Source: Acetoanaerobium pronyense (GTDB lineage: Bacteria; Bacillota; Clostridia; Peptostreptococcales; Filifactoraceae). From it: 59,632 nt of DNA. The translations under genes were made by a program, and so were the position numbers. The notes below the pieces were generated by a model. It had not been told where the DNA came from and ran no database searches. It saw only the letters and a list, made by a program, of their open reading frames with translations. Where the stretch lies: NCBI RefSeq assembly GCF_017874355.1, contig NZ_JAGGLI010000015.1:1-59632 (forward strand), given 5' to 3'. Shown one piece after another: positions 36,475 through 45,388 of this stretch. Position 1 is the first letter of the stretch, and the number at the start of each line of letters is the position of its first letter.

Positions 36475-37884
36475 CTACTTATTAAATAATGTCTTAATCT
36501 CTACAAACTCCTCTAGTCCGTAGAATCCACCTTCTCTACCTATTCCAGATTGCTTATATCCTCCAAATGGAGCAAGAGGGTCCCATTTTCCATTATTTAT
36601 TTTGATTTCTCCAGTTTTGATTCTTTTAGCAGCATTTTCTGCTTCCTCTTGTGGTCCAAATACAGCTCCTGATAAGCCATATATAGTGTCATTTGCTATT
36701 TCGATTCCTTCTTCTATTCCTTCATATGGAATCACGCAAAGTACAGGTCCAAATATCTCCTCTTGGGCTATTTCCATCTTGTTTGAAACGTTTGAAAATA
36801 CTACTGGATTTGCAAAATATCCTTTGTCTTTTTTCTGCGGAACTTCTCCAACAAGTAGCTTAGCCCCTTCTTCAATTCCTTTTTCAACAAAGTATTTCAC
36901 CTTATCAAATTGCTTTTTGTTAGATAGAGGTCCTACTTTTGTCTCTTCTTCATCAGGGTCTCCAACTATAAACCCTTTTGATTTTTCTACTATTATATTT
37001 TCTATCTCCTGCAAGTCTTCCTTTGGAACAATCAGCCTTGTAAGGGCAGAGCATGTCTGACCTGTATTGTTGAATGTCGAGTTAAGGCTGGTCTTTACTG
37101 CCTCTTCATAGTTTGAGCCTTTTAGTACAAGATTTGGTGATTTGCCTCCAAGCTCTAGAGCAAGTTTCTTTACTGTTTCAAGGGCTAGCTTACCTACCTC
37201 TATCCCGCCAGATGTAGACCCTGTAAAGGAAATCATATCCACATCTTTATGAGATGCAAGTACGTTTCCTACTTCTGCTCCTCTTCCAGTCACTAAGTTA
37301 AATACTCCAGATGGAAGCTCTGCTTTATGAAAAGCTTCTGCTAAAAAATATGCGGATAGTGGAGTGATTTGAGATGGCTTGAGCACTACTGTATTTCCGC
37401 ATATAAGTGCAGGAATCACCTTTTGAATCACTTGATTAAGAGGATAATTCCAAGGAGTGAGGCATCCAATAACTCCTATTGGTTCTTTTACAACAGTTGC
37501 CTTTGGAAGGTCATCCTTAAATGAAAAATCCTTTGCTATTTTTAGATAGTTTTCAAATCTTTTGATAGGTCCCTTTACATGAGCGTTTTTTGCCCAAGAT
37601 CTTGGTGAACCTAGTTCCTTTATTTCGATTTCAACTAAATCATCTTGATAGCCCTCAAAAATTTCAAAAGCCTTATTTAGGTAACTAAGTCTTTCATCTA
37701 AAGAAAGCTTTGACCAGCTATCAAATGCTGATTTAGCAGCTTTTACAGCACTATTTACATCTTCCTCGTTTGCCGCTGGAACATGCTCAAATATTTTTTC
37801 TGTTGCAGGGTTTTCTACCTCTATTTTATCCTTAGAAATACTATTTACCCACTGACCGTTTATATATAGTTGATTATTATTCAC
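36475..37884 (-). CDS. NAD(P)-dependent aldehyde dehydrogenase
   Basis: This 469-aa aldehyde dehydrogenase oxidises an aldehyde to its acid. Visible elements are PWNYPLNQ (oxyanion Asn), the nucleotide-binding SFTGSTSGG, LELGGKSPNLV (general base Glu) and the catalytic Cys in NNTGQTCSALTR. EEIFGPVLCVIPYE and the late GGYKQSGIGREGG are also present. The N terminus (LYINGQWVNS) is complete. The substrate is not evident. The gene is monocistronic. Confidence 0.95.
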   Translation of the reverse strand: MNNNQLYINGQWVNSISKDKIEVENPATEKIFEHVPAANEEDVNSAVKAAKSAFDSWSKLSLDERLSYLNKAFEIFEGYQDDLVEIEIKELGSPRSWAKNAHVKGPIKRFENYLKIAKDFSFKDDLPKATVVKEPIGVIGCLTPWNYPLNQVIQKVIPALICGNTVVLKPSQITPLSAYFLAEAFHKAELPSGVFNLVTGRGAEVGNVLASHKDVDMISFTGSTSGGIEVGKLALETVKKLALELGGKSPNLVLKGSNYEEAVKTSLNSTFNNTGQTCSALTRLIVPKEDLQEIENIIVEKSKGFIVGDPDEEETKVGPLSNKKQFDKVKYFVEKGIEEGAKLLVGEVPQKKDKGYFANPVVFSNVSNKMEIAQEEIFGPVLCVIPYEGIEEGIEIANDTIYGLSGAVFGPQEEAENAAKRIKTGEIKINNGKWDPLAPFGGYKQSGIGREGGFYGLEEFVEIKTLFNK

Positions 37885-38064
37885 TAAAAAACCTCCTTAT
37901 ATCTAGATATCTTCAAATATATTTTTAGATTCTTAAATTAACCACTATATGATATATACTCATTATCTTAAAAATATAACGATTTTCTATTAAAATTGTA
38001 AAAATATATGTCTACACAAAGGGCTCTGCAAAGATGAGGCATTCCTTTAAATAAAGTCTTCTAA

Positions 38065-39996
38065 CTACTTTTCACTAAATATATTAAAACCGTCTTTTCC
38101 GTTATCTTTCACTTTATACATCGCTAAGTCTGCTTTTTTGATTAACTCTATATAAGAATCTGCATCTTCTGGGAATCTACTAATCCCTATGCTCGAAGTT
38201 ACTTTGTACTCTCTGCCTACTATGGTATAGGGCATTCCAATAAGATTAGTCAATTTTTTTACTTTTTCTTTTATTTCAGATTCATTTTCTATATCCATAA
38301 AAATAAAAGCAAACTCATCTCCACCTATCCTTGCCAGAAAATCATTTTCATTTGCTAATTGACTGATTCTCCTAGACACTTGTATAAGGAGCTCATCCCC
38401 TATATCATGCCCTGATGTATCATTAATATATTTGAACCCATCCAAATCTATAAAGCAAACAATAAACTTATTTGATTTGTCCTCAATGAGACTCTCTACC
38501 TTTTCTTTAAGATATAATCTATTTGGTAGACCCGTTAGACTGTCATGATATGCTAAATATTTCGCTCTATTTTCAGATTTTCTAAGCCTTGTAATATCAT
38601 TTGCAAATATAATTATTTCATCTATTTCATCTTTATCAATTATAGGCTGTACTTTATTTTCATATACCTTTCCTTTGTATGCATACTCAAAGCTGTGTTC
38701 TTGACCTTCTAATGCATGATTTATTCCTTGAGTCACTATCTCATAATAAGATTTTGGTAAAACATCTTCAAGCAAACTATTTTGAGCCTTGTACCTATTT
38801 ATCCCTAGCTCTGATAACCCCTTACCTTCACAATGCTTCACAATAAACTCATTCTTATTTTTCTTAATCCTTAAAACTATGCTTGGAAGTATTTGCACCG
38901 TATGCCTATATTCTTCAGCTATTTTCAGCCTATTTCTCTCTATTTTTAATAAATCTGTATATTTTTTGGTGTATATAAAAACCATACTGAACCCCAATAC
39001 GCAAATCAAGATTAGCCCAGAAAGGATTATCCAAATTATCTGCCTTTTTACAAGGGCTTTATTTATATTGTTTACTAAAAAAATAGCTACTTGGTCATCC
39101 TTTAACTTTTTATAGATTTTTGTATATTTCTGTCCTTCATAAACCACTTCTTTTTTTATTTTCGACTCATCTATCAGTTGATTTACCTTATTGAGATAAT
39201 AAGTATCTTCCGCTGTAAAAGAAGTGTATCTGCCATACTCAACAGTAAAGTCTTGGAGCTTTGACCTATTTTCTTGGAGAAATCTATTATTCCAAGCATC
39301 TACATTGATTACTGCAATCTCATCTATAAAGTCTGTCTCTTGTATCATCTGCTTTACTAGTTTGTTTGGGTCATTTTTCTTCACAAGCCCAAAAGCATTC
39401 ATATCATCAACATATATATTTAAAAGATATGGCTGATTTTCAATCTTATAATAAGTGAATATGTAATATCCGTCTTGTCCATATGCAAGAGATCTTGGAC
39501 CGGCCCAAAATTTTCCAATAGATATTCCTCTTCCTATACTTACTTCCTCGTCATCCAAAAGCTGGGAAAATGCTTCATGCCAAAAACCCCAGGTTTTTGT
39601 GGATAGTCCCACTTCATGCTCTGAGGTTGATTTTTCAATTATAATATCTTCATCTTCTTTTTTAAAAAGAGCCACTCCAGAAAGCTTATACCTTTCCTTT
39701 ATGTCCTCTAAATCCTCTAGGGTAAAATTCGATAAATCACGATTTCCAATTTCAGCTTCTATTTGGTATGTTGTCGATTCTAAAATTTGAATCAAATAAC
39801 TTTGAATCAAATCCTCAGCTCCAACAGAGTTGTTGATAGAATATGTGATGAATGATGAGAGCTTATCTATCTCATCATCTTGTTGATTTGTGAGCATAAA
39901 ATCAAAGACCTGAACAGTTACTACAATAACAATTATGATAGATATGATCATTCCAAATAAAATATTGTTTTTGATGGTTTCTATGATATTTTTCAT
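38065..39996 (-). CDS. Membrane diguanylate cyclase (CHASE4-like sensor plus PAS-like plus GGDEF)
   Basis: This is a roughly 643-aa signalling protein. A transmembrane helix at about 11-35 is followed by an extracytoplasmic sensor of CHASE4 type (about 40-290, with KTWGFWHEAFSQLLDDEE and YYIFTYYKIENQPYLLNIYV). A second transmembrane helix (about 316-340) and a PAS-like domain (about 350-465) come next, then a GGDEF domain. The active-site motif RIGGDEFAF near 556 is intact, so it should make c-di-GMP. The RxxD product-inhibition site is NEND, so feedback inhibition may be lost. No EAL domain is present. The ATG at 39996 has AGGAG 6 nt upstream, overlapping the stop of the gene before it. Confidence 0.9.
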   Translation of the reverse strand: MKNIIETIKNNILFGMIISIIIVIVVTVQVFDFMLTNQQDDEIDKLSSFITYSINNSVGAEDLIQSYLIQILESTTYQIEAEIGNRDLSNFTLEDLEDIKERYKLSGVALFKKEDEDIIIEKSTSEHEVGLSTKTWGFWHEAFSQLLDDEEVSIGRGISIGKFWAGPRSLAYGQDGYYIFTYYKIENQPYLLNIYVDDMNAFGLVKKNDPNKLVKQMIQETDFIDEIAVINVDAWNNRFLQENRSKLQDFTVEYGRYTSFTAEDTYYLNKVNQLIDESKIKKEVVYEGQKYTKIYKKLKDDQVAIFLVNNINKALVKRQIIWIILSGLILICVLGFSMVFIYTKKYTDLLKIERNRLKIAEEYRHTVQILPSIVLRIKKNKNEFIVKHCEGKGLSELGINRYKAQNSLLEDVLPKSYYEIVTQGINHALEGQEHSFEYAYKGKVYENKVQPIIDKDEIDEIIIFANDITRLRKSENRAKYLAYHDSLTGLPNRLYLKEKVESLIEDKSNKFIVCFIDLDGFKYINDTSGHDIGDELLIQVSRRISQLANENDFLARIGGDEFAFIFMDIENESEIKEKVKKLTNLIGMPYTIVGREYKVTSSIGISRFPEDADSYIELIKKADLAMYKVKDNGKDGFNIFSEK

Positions 39997-40007
39997 AGTT
40001 CTCCTCA

Positions 40008-40421
40008 CTAGAAATTATCTTTATTTTTTCTGATATTAACAACGCTTGATACTATGAGGTCTTGGACTTCCTTTTGCTCTGTTAGCGTAACCGTAATATA
40101 AAATATTCCTTTTTCAATCTCTTCATCAGCACTGTTTTTAGCTTGGGCAAGAAGATATACTATATTTTCTTCCTCTGGCATATATTCAGATATCTTTATG
40201 TCTGTATACCCTTTTTCCTTTAGCTTTTCTATAAACTCTATAAGCTTGGCTTCGTCATCTGAGGATATAATGCTTTGTTTCTGATTTTCCATATTGATTA
40301 TATCGCTAATAGCTTTAGAGATTTGACTATTTGCCTTCTCACTACTGCTTTTAATATTTATAAAAATAATTCCTAGACTTAGTAAAACTAACATTGCGAT
40401 ATATATGTATCTTCTTTTCAT
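40008..40421 (-). CDS. Small single-pass membrane protein preceding the GGDEF gene
   Basis: I do not recognise this ~137-aa protein. Residues 4-20 (YIYIAMLVLLSLGIIFI) form an uncleaved signal anchor. The rest is a helical stretch followed by a small alpha/beta domain (about 55-130, with DIKISEYMPEEENIVYLLAQ and GIFYITVTL). It would face outside the cell. The gene ends about 12 nt before the diguanylate cyclase start, so the two are cotranscribed, and it could be an accessory sensor partner. The start is uncertain: the ATG at 40421 has only a weak GGATG upstream, and a GTG lies at 40439. Confidence 0.65.
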   Translation of the reverse strand: MKRRYIYIAMLVLLSLGIIFINIKSSSEKANSQISKAISDIINMENQKQSIISSDDEAKLIEFIEKLKEKGYTDIKISEYMPEEENIVYLLAQAKNSADEEIEKGIFYITVTLTEQKEVQDLIVSSVVNIRKNKDNF

Positions 40422-40496
40422 AGGGTTCACATCCGTCACACAAATTTAGTATATTATACCCATAAATTATAAAATTATCTACATTTTGTTCAAAAC

Positions 40497-40545
40497 TAAA
40501 AAGCCCCCAGATTGATTATATTTTATATCAATACGGAGGCTTTAT
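40497..40545 (-). terminator. Terminator of the response regulator gene
   Basis: On the minus strand AAAGCCTCC pairs imperfectly with GGGGGCTTT around a long ATTGATATA/TATAATCAAT inner stem, followed by TTTTTAG. Confidence 0.7.
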
Positions 40546-40586
40546 ATATACAAGACTATTTATAGTTTGAATTTTGAAATTTATAC

Positions 40587-40636
40587 ATCTTAAGTTATAA
40601 TATCTTAAGTTATAAAAATTCTACCAATAACTTAAG
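40587..40636 (+). repeat. 15-bp direct repeat with inverted third copy
   Basis: ATCTTAAGTTATAAT (40587-40601) is followed directly by ATCTTAAGTTATAAA (40602-40616). TAACTTAAG at about 40628-40636 is an inverted partial copy. It lies just downstream of the response regulator stop. Confidence 0.7.
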
Positions 40637-40685
40637 TCCTCAATAATCTAACCTCAGAAAAAGCTATCTGCTTCTATTCAACTTA

Positions 40686-41345
40686 TCAATTAGTAATATT
40701 ATATCTAAGATTAGTTATAGCCACTTGAGTTCTATCCTGAAGTTCTAATTTTTTCAAGATATTATATACATGGTTTTTTACTGTACGCTCGCTTAAAAAA
40801 AGCTCATTTGCAATATCCATATTGCTCTTCCCTTTTGTTATAAGGTCTATTATTTCTAGTTCTCTATTAGTTAACGTTCGAAAAGACTCAAGTAGCTTTT
40901 TCTTTTTTAAGCTATATACTTTATATTTTTCAATATCTTCATTTATAATGTCATCAGAGTAAAAAATACCGCTCTTTACAAGTCGTATTTTAGAAGCTAA
41001 GCTATCAAAATCAATATCTTTATATATATATCCATCTACATTGTTATCTAAAGAGTCCATTATGTATTTTGATTTTATAGTACTAGTTAGCATTATTATC
41101 TTTATATTGGGATATATGCTTTTTATTTTTTTTAGTATTTCTATTCCATTCTCTTCAGGCATAATCAAATCAAGTAAAATAACGTCTATATTAATTGAAT
41201 TATTTTTTTCCAGAAAATCAATAGCTTTTCTTCCGCAGTTAAATGATTTAACTATTTCCAAATCCTCATATTCCCCTAAGCCCTTTGTCAAAATACTTCT
41301 TATTATAGCTTCGTCATCTATTACTAATATAGATATTTTATCCAT
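40686..41345 (-). CDS. NarL/LuxR-family response regulator (orphan)
   Basis: This 219-aa two-domain regulator has a receiver domain at 1-120. Acidic residues Asp10/Asp11, phospho-acceptor Asp59 (VILLDLIMP), Thr near 87 and Lys near 109 (GYIYKDI) are all present. The C-terminal LuxR-type DNA-binding domain (about 150-215) contains LTNRELEIIDLITKGKSN and ERTVKNHVYNILKKL. No histidine kinase lies beside it. Its position next to flagellar genes suggests, but does not prove, a role in motility. Confidence 0.92.
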   Translation of the reverse strand: MDKISILVIDDEAIIRSILTKGLGEYEDLEIVKSFNCGRKAIDFLEKNNSINIDVILLDLIMPEENGIEILKKIKSIYPNIKIIMLTSTIKSKYIMDSLDNNVDGYIYKDIDFDSLASKIRLVKSGIFYSDDIINEDIEKYKVYSLKKKKLLESFRTLTNRELEIIDLITKGKSNMDIANELFLSERTVKNHVYNILKKLELQDRTQVAITNLRYNITN

Positions 41346-41504
41346 TAAAATCCCCCCAAATTAATCGCTATTAAATTTTGGAATTAATTTAGTCTTGCAA
41401 AGCCCATTGTTTATATTTTACTATATAATCTTTTTTGTTTCTATAAAATACTGAGTAATTTGAAATAAATACAAGTTCCATAAAAGCAATATCTCAAAAT
41501 ACTA

Positions 41505-41553
41505 AAAAAGCTATAGTATAAGGATAAAATAGAATCCATTTACTATAGCTTTT
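41505..41553 (-). terminator. Terminator of the fliD-yvyF flagellar operon
   Basis: On the minus strand AAAAAGCTATAGTA pairs with TACTATAGCTTTTT (plus-strand positions about 41541-41553 and 41505-41520), with a T-run following. Confidence 0.85.
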
Positions 41554-41566
41554 TGATTTATAGATT

Positions 41567-41947
41567 TTATCTGCGGCTTCTACGTCTATGATCTGAAGAG
41601 ACTTTAGCAAAACCTGATTTGGTTTTTTGATCCCTTTTTTCCCTACATGCTTTACAAACAGTCCCTCTATCTATTACTACACTACACATTTTGCAAGTAC
41701 TTAAAAGTGTCTTTTGATTTTCTGCTAGGTGTATTTTTCCTTCCTTAAGATATCTAAGTATTACAGAAGTAGCCACTCCAGTAGCTAGAGATACTTCGGC
41801 TGCACTTGCCCCTTGGTGGTCATATACATAGTCTCTAACCATCTTGTATTGCTCATTGTCCTCTTCTGAACCTGCTACTACAAGTCTTGGAGTACTTTCA
41901 TCTTCTTCAATTTGTTTTTCTCTTTGTCCCTTAAGATAAAGTTTCAT
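41567..41947 (-). CDS. YvyF-like flagellar operon protein, lacking the N-terminal zinc ribbon
   Basis: The middle of this 126-aa protein (about 32-75: YKMVRDYVYDHQGASAAEVSLATGV, then ILRYLKEGKIHLAE) and the C-terminal zinc-binding CKMCSVVIDRGTVCKACR (85-102) match the YvyF family (TIGR03826 type) found beside flgM in Bacillus. Family members usually begin with another zinc ribbon; here it is replaced by a charged 30-residue stretch. AGGAG precedes the ATG. It is the last gene of the operon. Its function is unknown, with a proposed regulatory link to flagellar assembly. Confidence 0.75.
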   Translation of the reverse strand: MKLYLKGQREKQIEEDESTPRLVVAGSEEDNEQYKMVRDYVYDHQGASAAEVSLATGVATSVILRYLKEGKIHLAENQKTLLSTCKMCSVVIDRGTVCKACREKRDQKTKSGFAKVSSDHRRRSRR

Positions 41948-41964
41948 GCAATTCTCCTATCCAC

Positions 41965-42165
41965 TTACATTTCAAGCTCTTCAAAGGCTTTTAGAGCCTT
42001 ATCTACTTCATCAAACTCGGTTTGTATTTCTTTTGAAAGGTTTTTCAAATCATTTTCCATATCTTCATCATCCATATATAGTTCACAGTGCTTTATAGAT
42101 CTTTTCAGGGCATATAGGTAGTTTTTTAACTCATCTCTTCTTGATAATACTTCTTTTACTAACAC
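41965..42165 (-). CDS. Small helical protein of the flagellar operon
   Basis: I do not recognise this 66-aa, highly charged protein, which is probably two antiparallel helices (about 3-30 and 34-64). GTG start with AGGAGGGG 7 nt upstream, which is a strong signal. It is located between a FlgN/FliT-like region and the yvyF-like gene, where Bacillus carries flgM and flgN. It has no clear FlgM signature, but its size and position would suit a small chaperone or anti-sigma factor. No function is assigned. Confidence 0.65.
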   Translation of the reverse strand: MLVKEVLSRRDELKNYLYALKRSIKHCELYMDDEDMENDLKNLSKEIQTEFDEVDKALKAFEELEM

Positions 42166-42184
42166 AATTTCCCCTCCTAAACAT

Positions 42185-42538
42185 TTAATTTAAATTGTTT
42201 TTTACAGTCTCTTCAAACTGTTCTTTCCATAAACTCAATATAGGAATGAGTTCATATTCCATTAAATCCGATAGCAATATTATATCTCCATTCTCCATAG
42301 CTTCTAGTATCTCTTGGTATAATGATATACTATCTTCTCTATCAATAGATGTATGATCTTGTGTTAGTCTTATAACCTCATCTAGCCACTGAAGACCTTC
42401 AATAAGTAAAATCATCTTTTCACTTGCTTGTACTTCTTGTCCATTTCTATAATTTTCTATTATCTCAGGGATAGCTCTTTGGACATTATTAATATACTCA
42501 TTTGCAGTTTGTAAAACTTCCAATTCTTCATTGTTCAT
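42185..42538 (-). CDS. Conserved helical protein of the flagellar operon
   Basis: This 117-aa, all-helical acidic protein has the pattern ASEKMILLIEGLQWLDEVIRLT near 38-59 and ILEAMENGDIILLSDLMEYELIPIL near 75-99. The alternation of helices with conserved Leu/Trp suggests a small chaperone-like bundle. The gene lies between the FlgN-like gene and the small 66-aa gene. AGGTGA precedes the ATG. Function unknown. Confidence 0.7.
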   Translation of the reverse strand: MNNEELEVLQTANEYINNVQRAIPEIIENYRNGQEVQASEKMILLIEGLQWLDEVIRLTQDHTSIDREDSISLYQEILEAMENGDIILLSDLMEYELIPILSLWKEQFEETVKNNLN

Positions 42539-42559
42539 ATATAATCACCTAAGCTTCAT

Positions 42560-43057
42560 TTATTTTTTTCCGTCTATATAAAAACCCTGATTATTCTTCC
42601 CATATGGATTTGAATTTGGACCACCATAACTTTTAGCTACCTTTGTTTGAACCTTAAATTGTTTCATTTCTTCTTTTAAGGTTTCAATCTCTGAACTAAG
42701 TCCTTTTATGTTCTTCTGGTCAAGTTGTTCAATCTCGCTTAGTTTATTCATTACTGTTGAAACCATGGACTTGAGTTCGTAAACTTCACTAAATTCTATA
42801 GAATTAATATCTTCTAAAGATTTGATATTAAGGATTTTTTTTAACTCTACAAAAGAATTGTAAAACTGCCTATCCATCTTATCTATTTCATTCATTATCT
42901 CTTGTTTCTGCTTGATATGATCTAACAGAGAATTTAAGCTGTTTGAATTTATATCAACTCCTTGTAATTTAGTAATCTCGAGGAGTTGATTTAAAAGGGA
43001 ATATTTTTTTCTACTTGTATCAACAAGAAATTGAATTAACTTCTTACTATCCTCCAT
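42560..43057 (-). CDS. FlgN-like flagellar export chaperone
   Basis: This 165-aa coiled-coil protein has about three long helices (1-30, 38-75, 85-135) and ends in the flexible Gly/Asn-rich tail YGGPNSNPYGKNNQGFYIDG. FlgN chaperones the hook-filament junction proteins FlgK and FlgL, and the shape and C-terminal tail fit that family. The gene follows fliS closely, and the ribosome binding site lies within the end of fliS. FliT, the FliD chaperone, is an alternative by position. Confidence 0.6.
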   Translation of the reverse strand: MEDSKKLIQFLVDTSRKKYSLLNQLLEITKLQGVDINSNSLNSLLDHIKQKQEIMNEIDKMDRQFYNSFVELKKILNIKSLEDINSIEFSEVYELKSMVSTVMNKLSEIEQLDQKNIKGLSSEIETLKEEMKQFKVQTKVAKSYGGPNSNPYGKNNQGFYIDGKK

Positions 43058-43063
43058 ATCATG

Positions 43064-43444
43064 CTATTTTCCTTTCCTTGCAAGAACTATAGCCTCTTTC
43101 CAAGTATCTCTCATCTCTGAAACTATAGTTTTCGCATCATCTAAGGCTACTTTATCCTTATTTATATTTGCATCTACTAATCTACTATTAACATAATCAT
43201 ATAGTTGTCTTAGATTTGTAGATATTTCAATATCCATATTTAAAGTTAAATTAAGTTCATTTATTATATCTTGAGCTTTTTGAATATTGATATTTACTTT
43301 TTCTAAGTTCTTTTCATCCATAAATATCTTTGCTAAGTTCATAAACTTAATGCACCCGTTGTATAGCATTAAGGTAAGTTCTTCAGGTGTAGCTGTGCTT
43401 ACTGATTGTTCCTTATATTTTGTATAGGGATTGTTAACTGCCAA
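43064..43444 (-). CDS. fliS: Flagellar export chaperone FliS
   Basis: This 126-aa four-helix flagellin chaperone has the canonical YKEQSVSTATPEELTLMLYNG at 10-30 and the late ATWKEAI-type segment (MRDTWKEAIV). Length is standard. It follows fliD directly, as in Bacillus. It presumably serves flagellin 2, while the diverged FliS-like protein at 13709-14191 sits beside flagellin 1. Confidence 0.95.
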   Translation of the reverse strand: MAVNNPYTKYKEQSVSTATPEELTLMLYNGCIKFMNLAKIFMDEKNLEKVNINIQKAQDIINELNLTLNMDIEISTNLRQLYDYVNSRLVDANINKDKVALDDAKTIVSEMRDTWKEAIVLARKGK

Positions 43445-43470
43445 TCCAATTACCTCCTAAATTATTCAAT

Positions 43471-45369
43471 CTAATTTCCCGCAAATTGTTGAGTTAACCA
43501 TGAACTTTGGTTGTTCATCTGAGACATGGCTTTTTCCATAGCAGTAAATCTTTTCCAATGTCCTTGCTCTATACTTCTCAGCCTATCATTTTCTCTAGAA
43601 ATTCTTTTTTCTATTTCAGACATATCTCTATCCAGAAGGCTTTTTGACCCTTTAGTTACATAGTCTACCATAATATTAGATCTTACAGATCTTAAAAGTG
43701 TTCCCTCACTTCCAGGACCAGATCTATCTATTATAGATTTCATGCCAGTTATCATATTGTCGAATACTCTAACAAACGCCCCAGTATCGGCTTTTCTAGC
43801 AGCCATTTGAGCTCTTTTTTGCTCTTTAACTTCATCTGAGTCATCAGAATTAATAGTAACTTCCGAAATATTAGATGTCTTAAACAATGTATTCATAACT
43901 TTTTCAGGATCATTTCTTAATGCATCTTTAAGCTTTTGTTCATCTATTACAAGCTTCCCATTATCTCTCCAGCTTCCAGTAGTGATTCCAAGTTCATATA
44001 TTGCTCCTGCATTTGTAACAGGCTCATATAAGTCTCTTCTTATATCTTGCATTGTACCTCTAAGTATTTGATCATCTCTTAAAAGTCCAGATTTTGCTTT
44101 ATCTTCCCAAAGCTTAATATCTGTTTCAGACATAGCACTTCTTTGCTCATCTGTAAGTGGAGGGAAATCTCTGTATACTTTTTCTCCAGTTTTTGCATTA
44201 AACACGTCAATTATTTTATTATATTCATCTACAAAGTTTTTTATCTTATCGAATGCACCATCTACGTCAGTAGACACATTTATGTTTTCAACTACTCCAG
44301 GAGCCGCACTTTTCAAGCTTATATTAATGCCTATGATACTTATGTTGTTAGTTTGATACTCTATAGTCGCCCCATCAAAAACAATTTCTGCATTTGTTCC
44401 TTTATATTCTGTACCCGCAACAAGGGGAGATTCCTTTAAATTTAATCCATCTAATCCTAATAAGACTCCTGCATTTGCACCTTCTATATTAAGATTTCCA
44501 TTGCTAGATTCTATGAAAAACTTCTTTGATGCTTCATCATATGTCGCTGTAACACCTGAGATATTATTCATTTTAGTAGCTAAATCTGCTATTGTATCTG
44601 TATCATTTAAGATTATCTCATTACCATTTACCGTTAAACCAAATTTTCCATCACCATCAAAAGTTAACCCAGGAATTGCCGAAAGAGTGTTATTTTCTAT
44701 GCCAGTTCCAACAAAGTTAGTATTTCCGGAAGTAATTTTTAAATCTAAGATACCTAATAACTGATTAGCATCCGGTCCAGCTATTTCAAGTTTTGATTCA
44801 CTCCCAGTTTGCGTAGATGCTAAGAAAAATTTCTGAGATCCAACGTCATATCTTGCCGTAACTCCAGAAACATTATTTATTTTTCTAGCTATATCTGCTA
44901 TTGTATCCGTAGAAATTAATTCAACATTAGTTCCATTAACACTTATATTTAAATCTTGTCCAATCTGATTATTTTCTATAGTTCCATTAGTTGAAGCTTT
45001 TATACCATCCGCAAGCTTATTTATTTCTAAAGAGTAATTTCCTTGGGCTGCAGATGCAGTAGCCGATGCAGAAAATCTACTTTCATTAGATGAGCTAGCC
45101 TTATTAACCCAAGATGCACTATTAATACTGCCTCCAACTATAGAACCTGTAGCCGTCGTTCTTGATAGCTCTAGACTTTTTCTACTATCCAAAATAAAGT
45201 TTGCCATCATTTTATTAAGCCCACTGTACTGCTCTTGTTGCCAAGTTTTCCAAATCTTTTGTTGAGAGAATCTATCCACTTTTAGTCTTTCAGAAGCCAT
45301 AAGTTGCTTTACTATGCCTTCAGTGTCCATACCTGATGCCATTCCGCCAAATCTAATTGGATTTATCAT
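43471..45369 (-). CDS. fliD: Flagellar filament cap protein FliD (hook-associated protein 2)
   Basis: This 632-aa protein forms the cap under which flagellin polymerises. The N terminus FGGMASGMDTEGIVKQLMASE and the C-terminal coiled coil (about 585-632) are canonical. The exposed middle contains a tandem duplication: about 141-211 and about 243-310 share the pattern VNG-x-D-T-IAD-A-K-NN-SGVTA-YD-KFF. GTA-type spacing to flaG upstream and fliS downstream matches other Firmicutes. Confidence 0.95.
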   Translation of the reverse strand: MINPIRFGGMASGMDTEGIVKQLMASERLKVDRFSQQKIWKTWQQEQYSGLNKMMANFILDSRKSLELSRTTATGSIVGGSINSASWVNKASSSNESRFSASATASAAQGNYSLEINKLADGIKASTNGTIENNQIGQDLNISVNGTNVELISTDTIADIARKINNVSGVTARYDVGSQKFFLASTQTGSESKLEIAGPDANQLLGILDLKITSGNTNFVGTGIENNTLSAIPGLTFDGDGKFGLTVNGNEIILNDTDTIADLATKMNNISGVTATYDEASKKFFIESSNGNLNIEGANAGVLLGLDGLNLKESPLVAGTEYKGTNAEIVFDGATIEYQTNNISIIGINISLKSAAPGVVENINVSTDVDGAFDKIKNFVDEYNKIIDVFNAKTGEKVYRDFPPLTDEQRSAMSETDIKLWEDKAKSGLLRDDQILRGTMQDIRRDLYEPVTNAGAIYELGITTGSWRDNGKLVIDEQKLKDALRNDPEKVMNTLFKTSNISEVTINSDDSDEVKEQKRAQMAARKADTGAFVRVFDNMITGMKSIIDRSGPGSEGTLLRSVRSNIMVDYVTKGSKSLLDRDMSEIEKRISRENDRLRSIEQGHWKRFTAMEKAMSQMNNQSSWLTQQFAGN

Positions 45370-45388
45370 TTCCTACACTCCTTTTGAA

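Noticed and set aside
36341-36523. 60-aa plus-strand frame in the RNA region
   Set aside because: It overlaps the structured RNA and its terminator, and has no credible ribosome binding site or composition.
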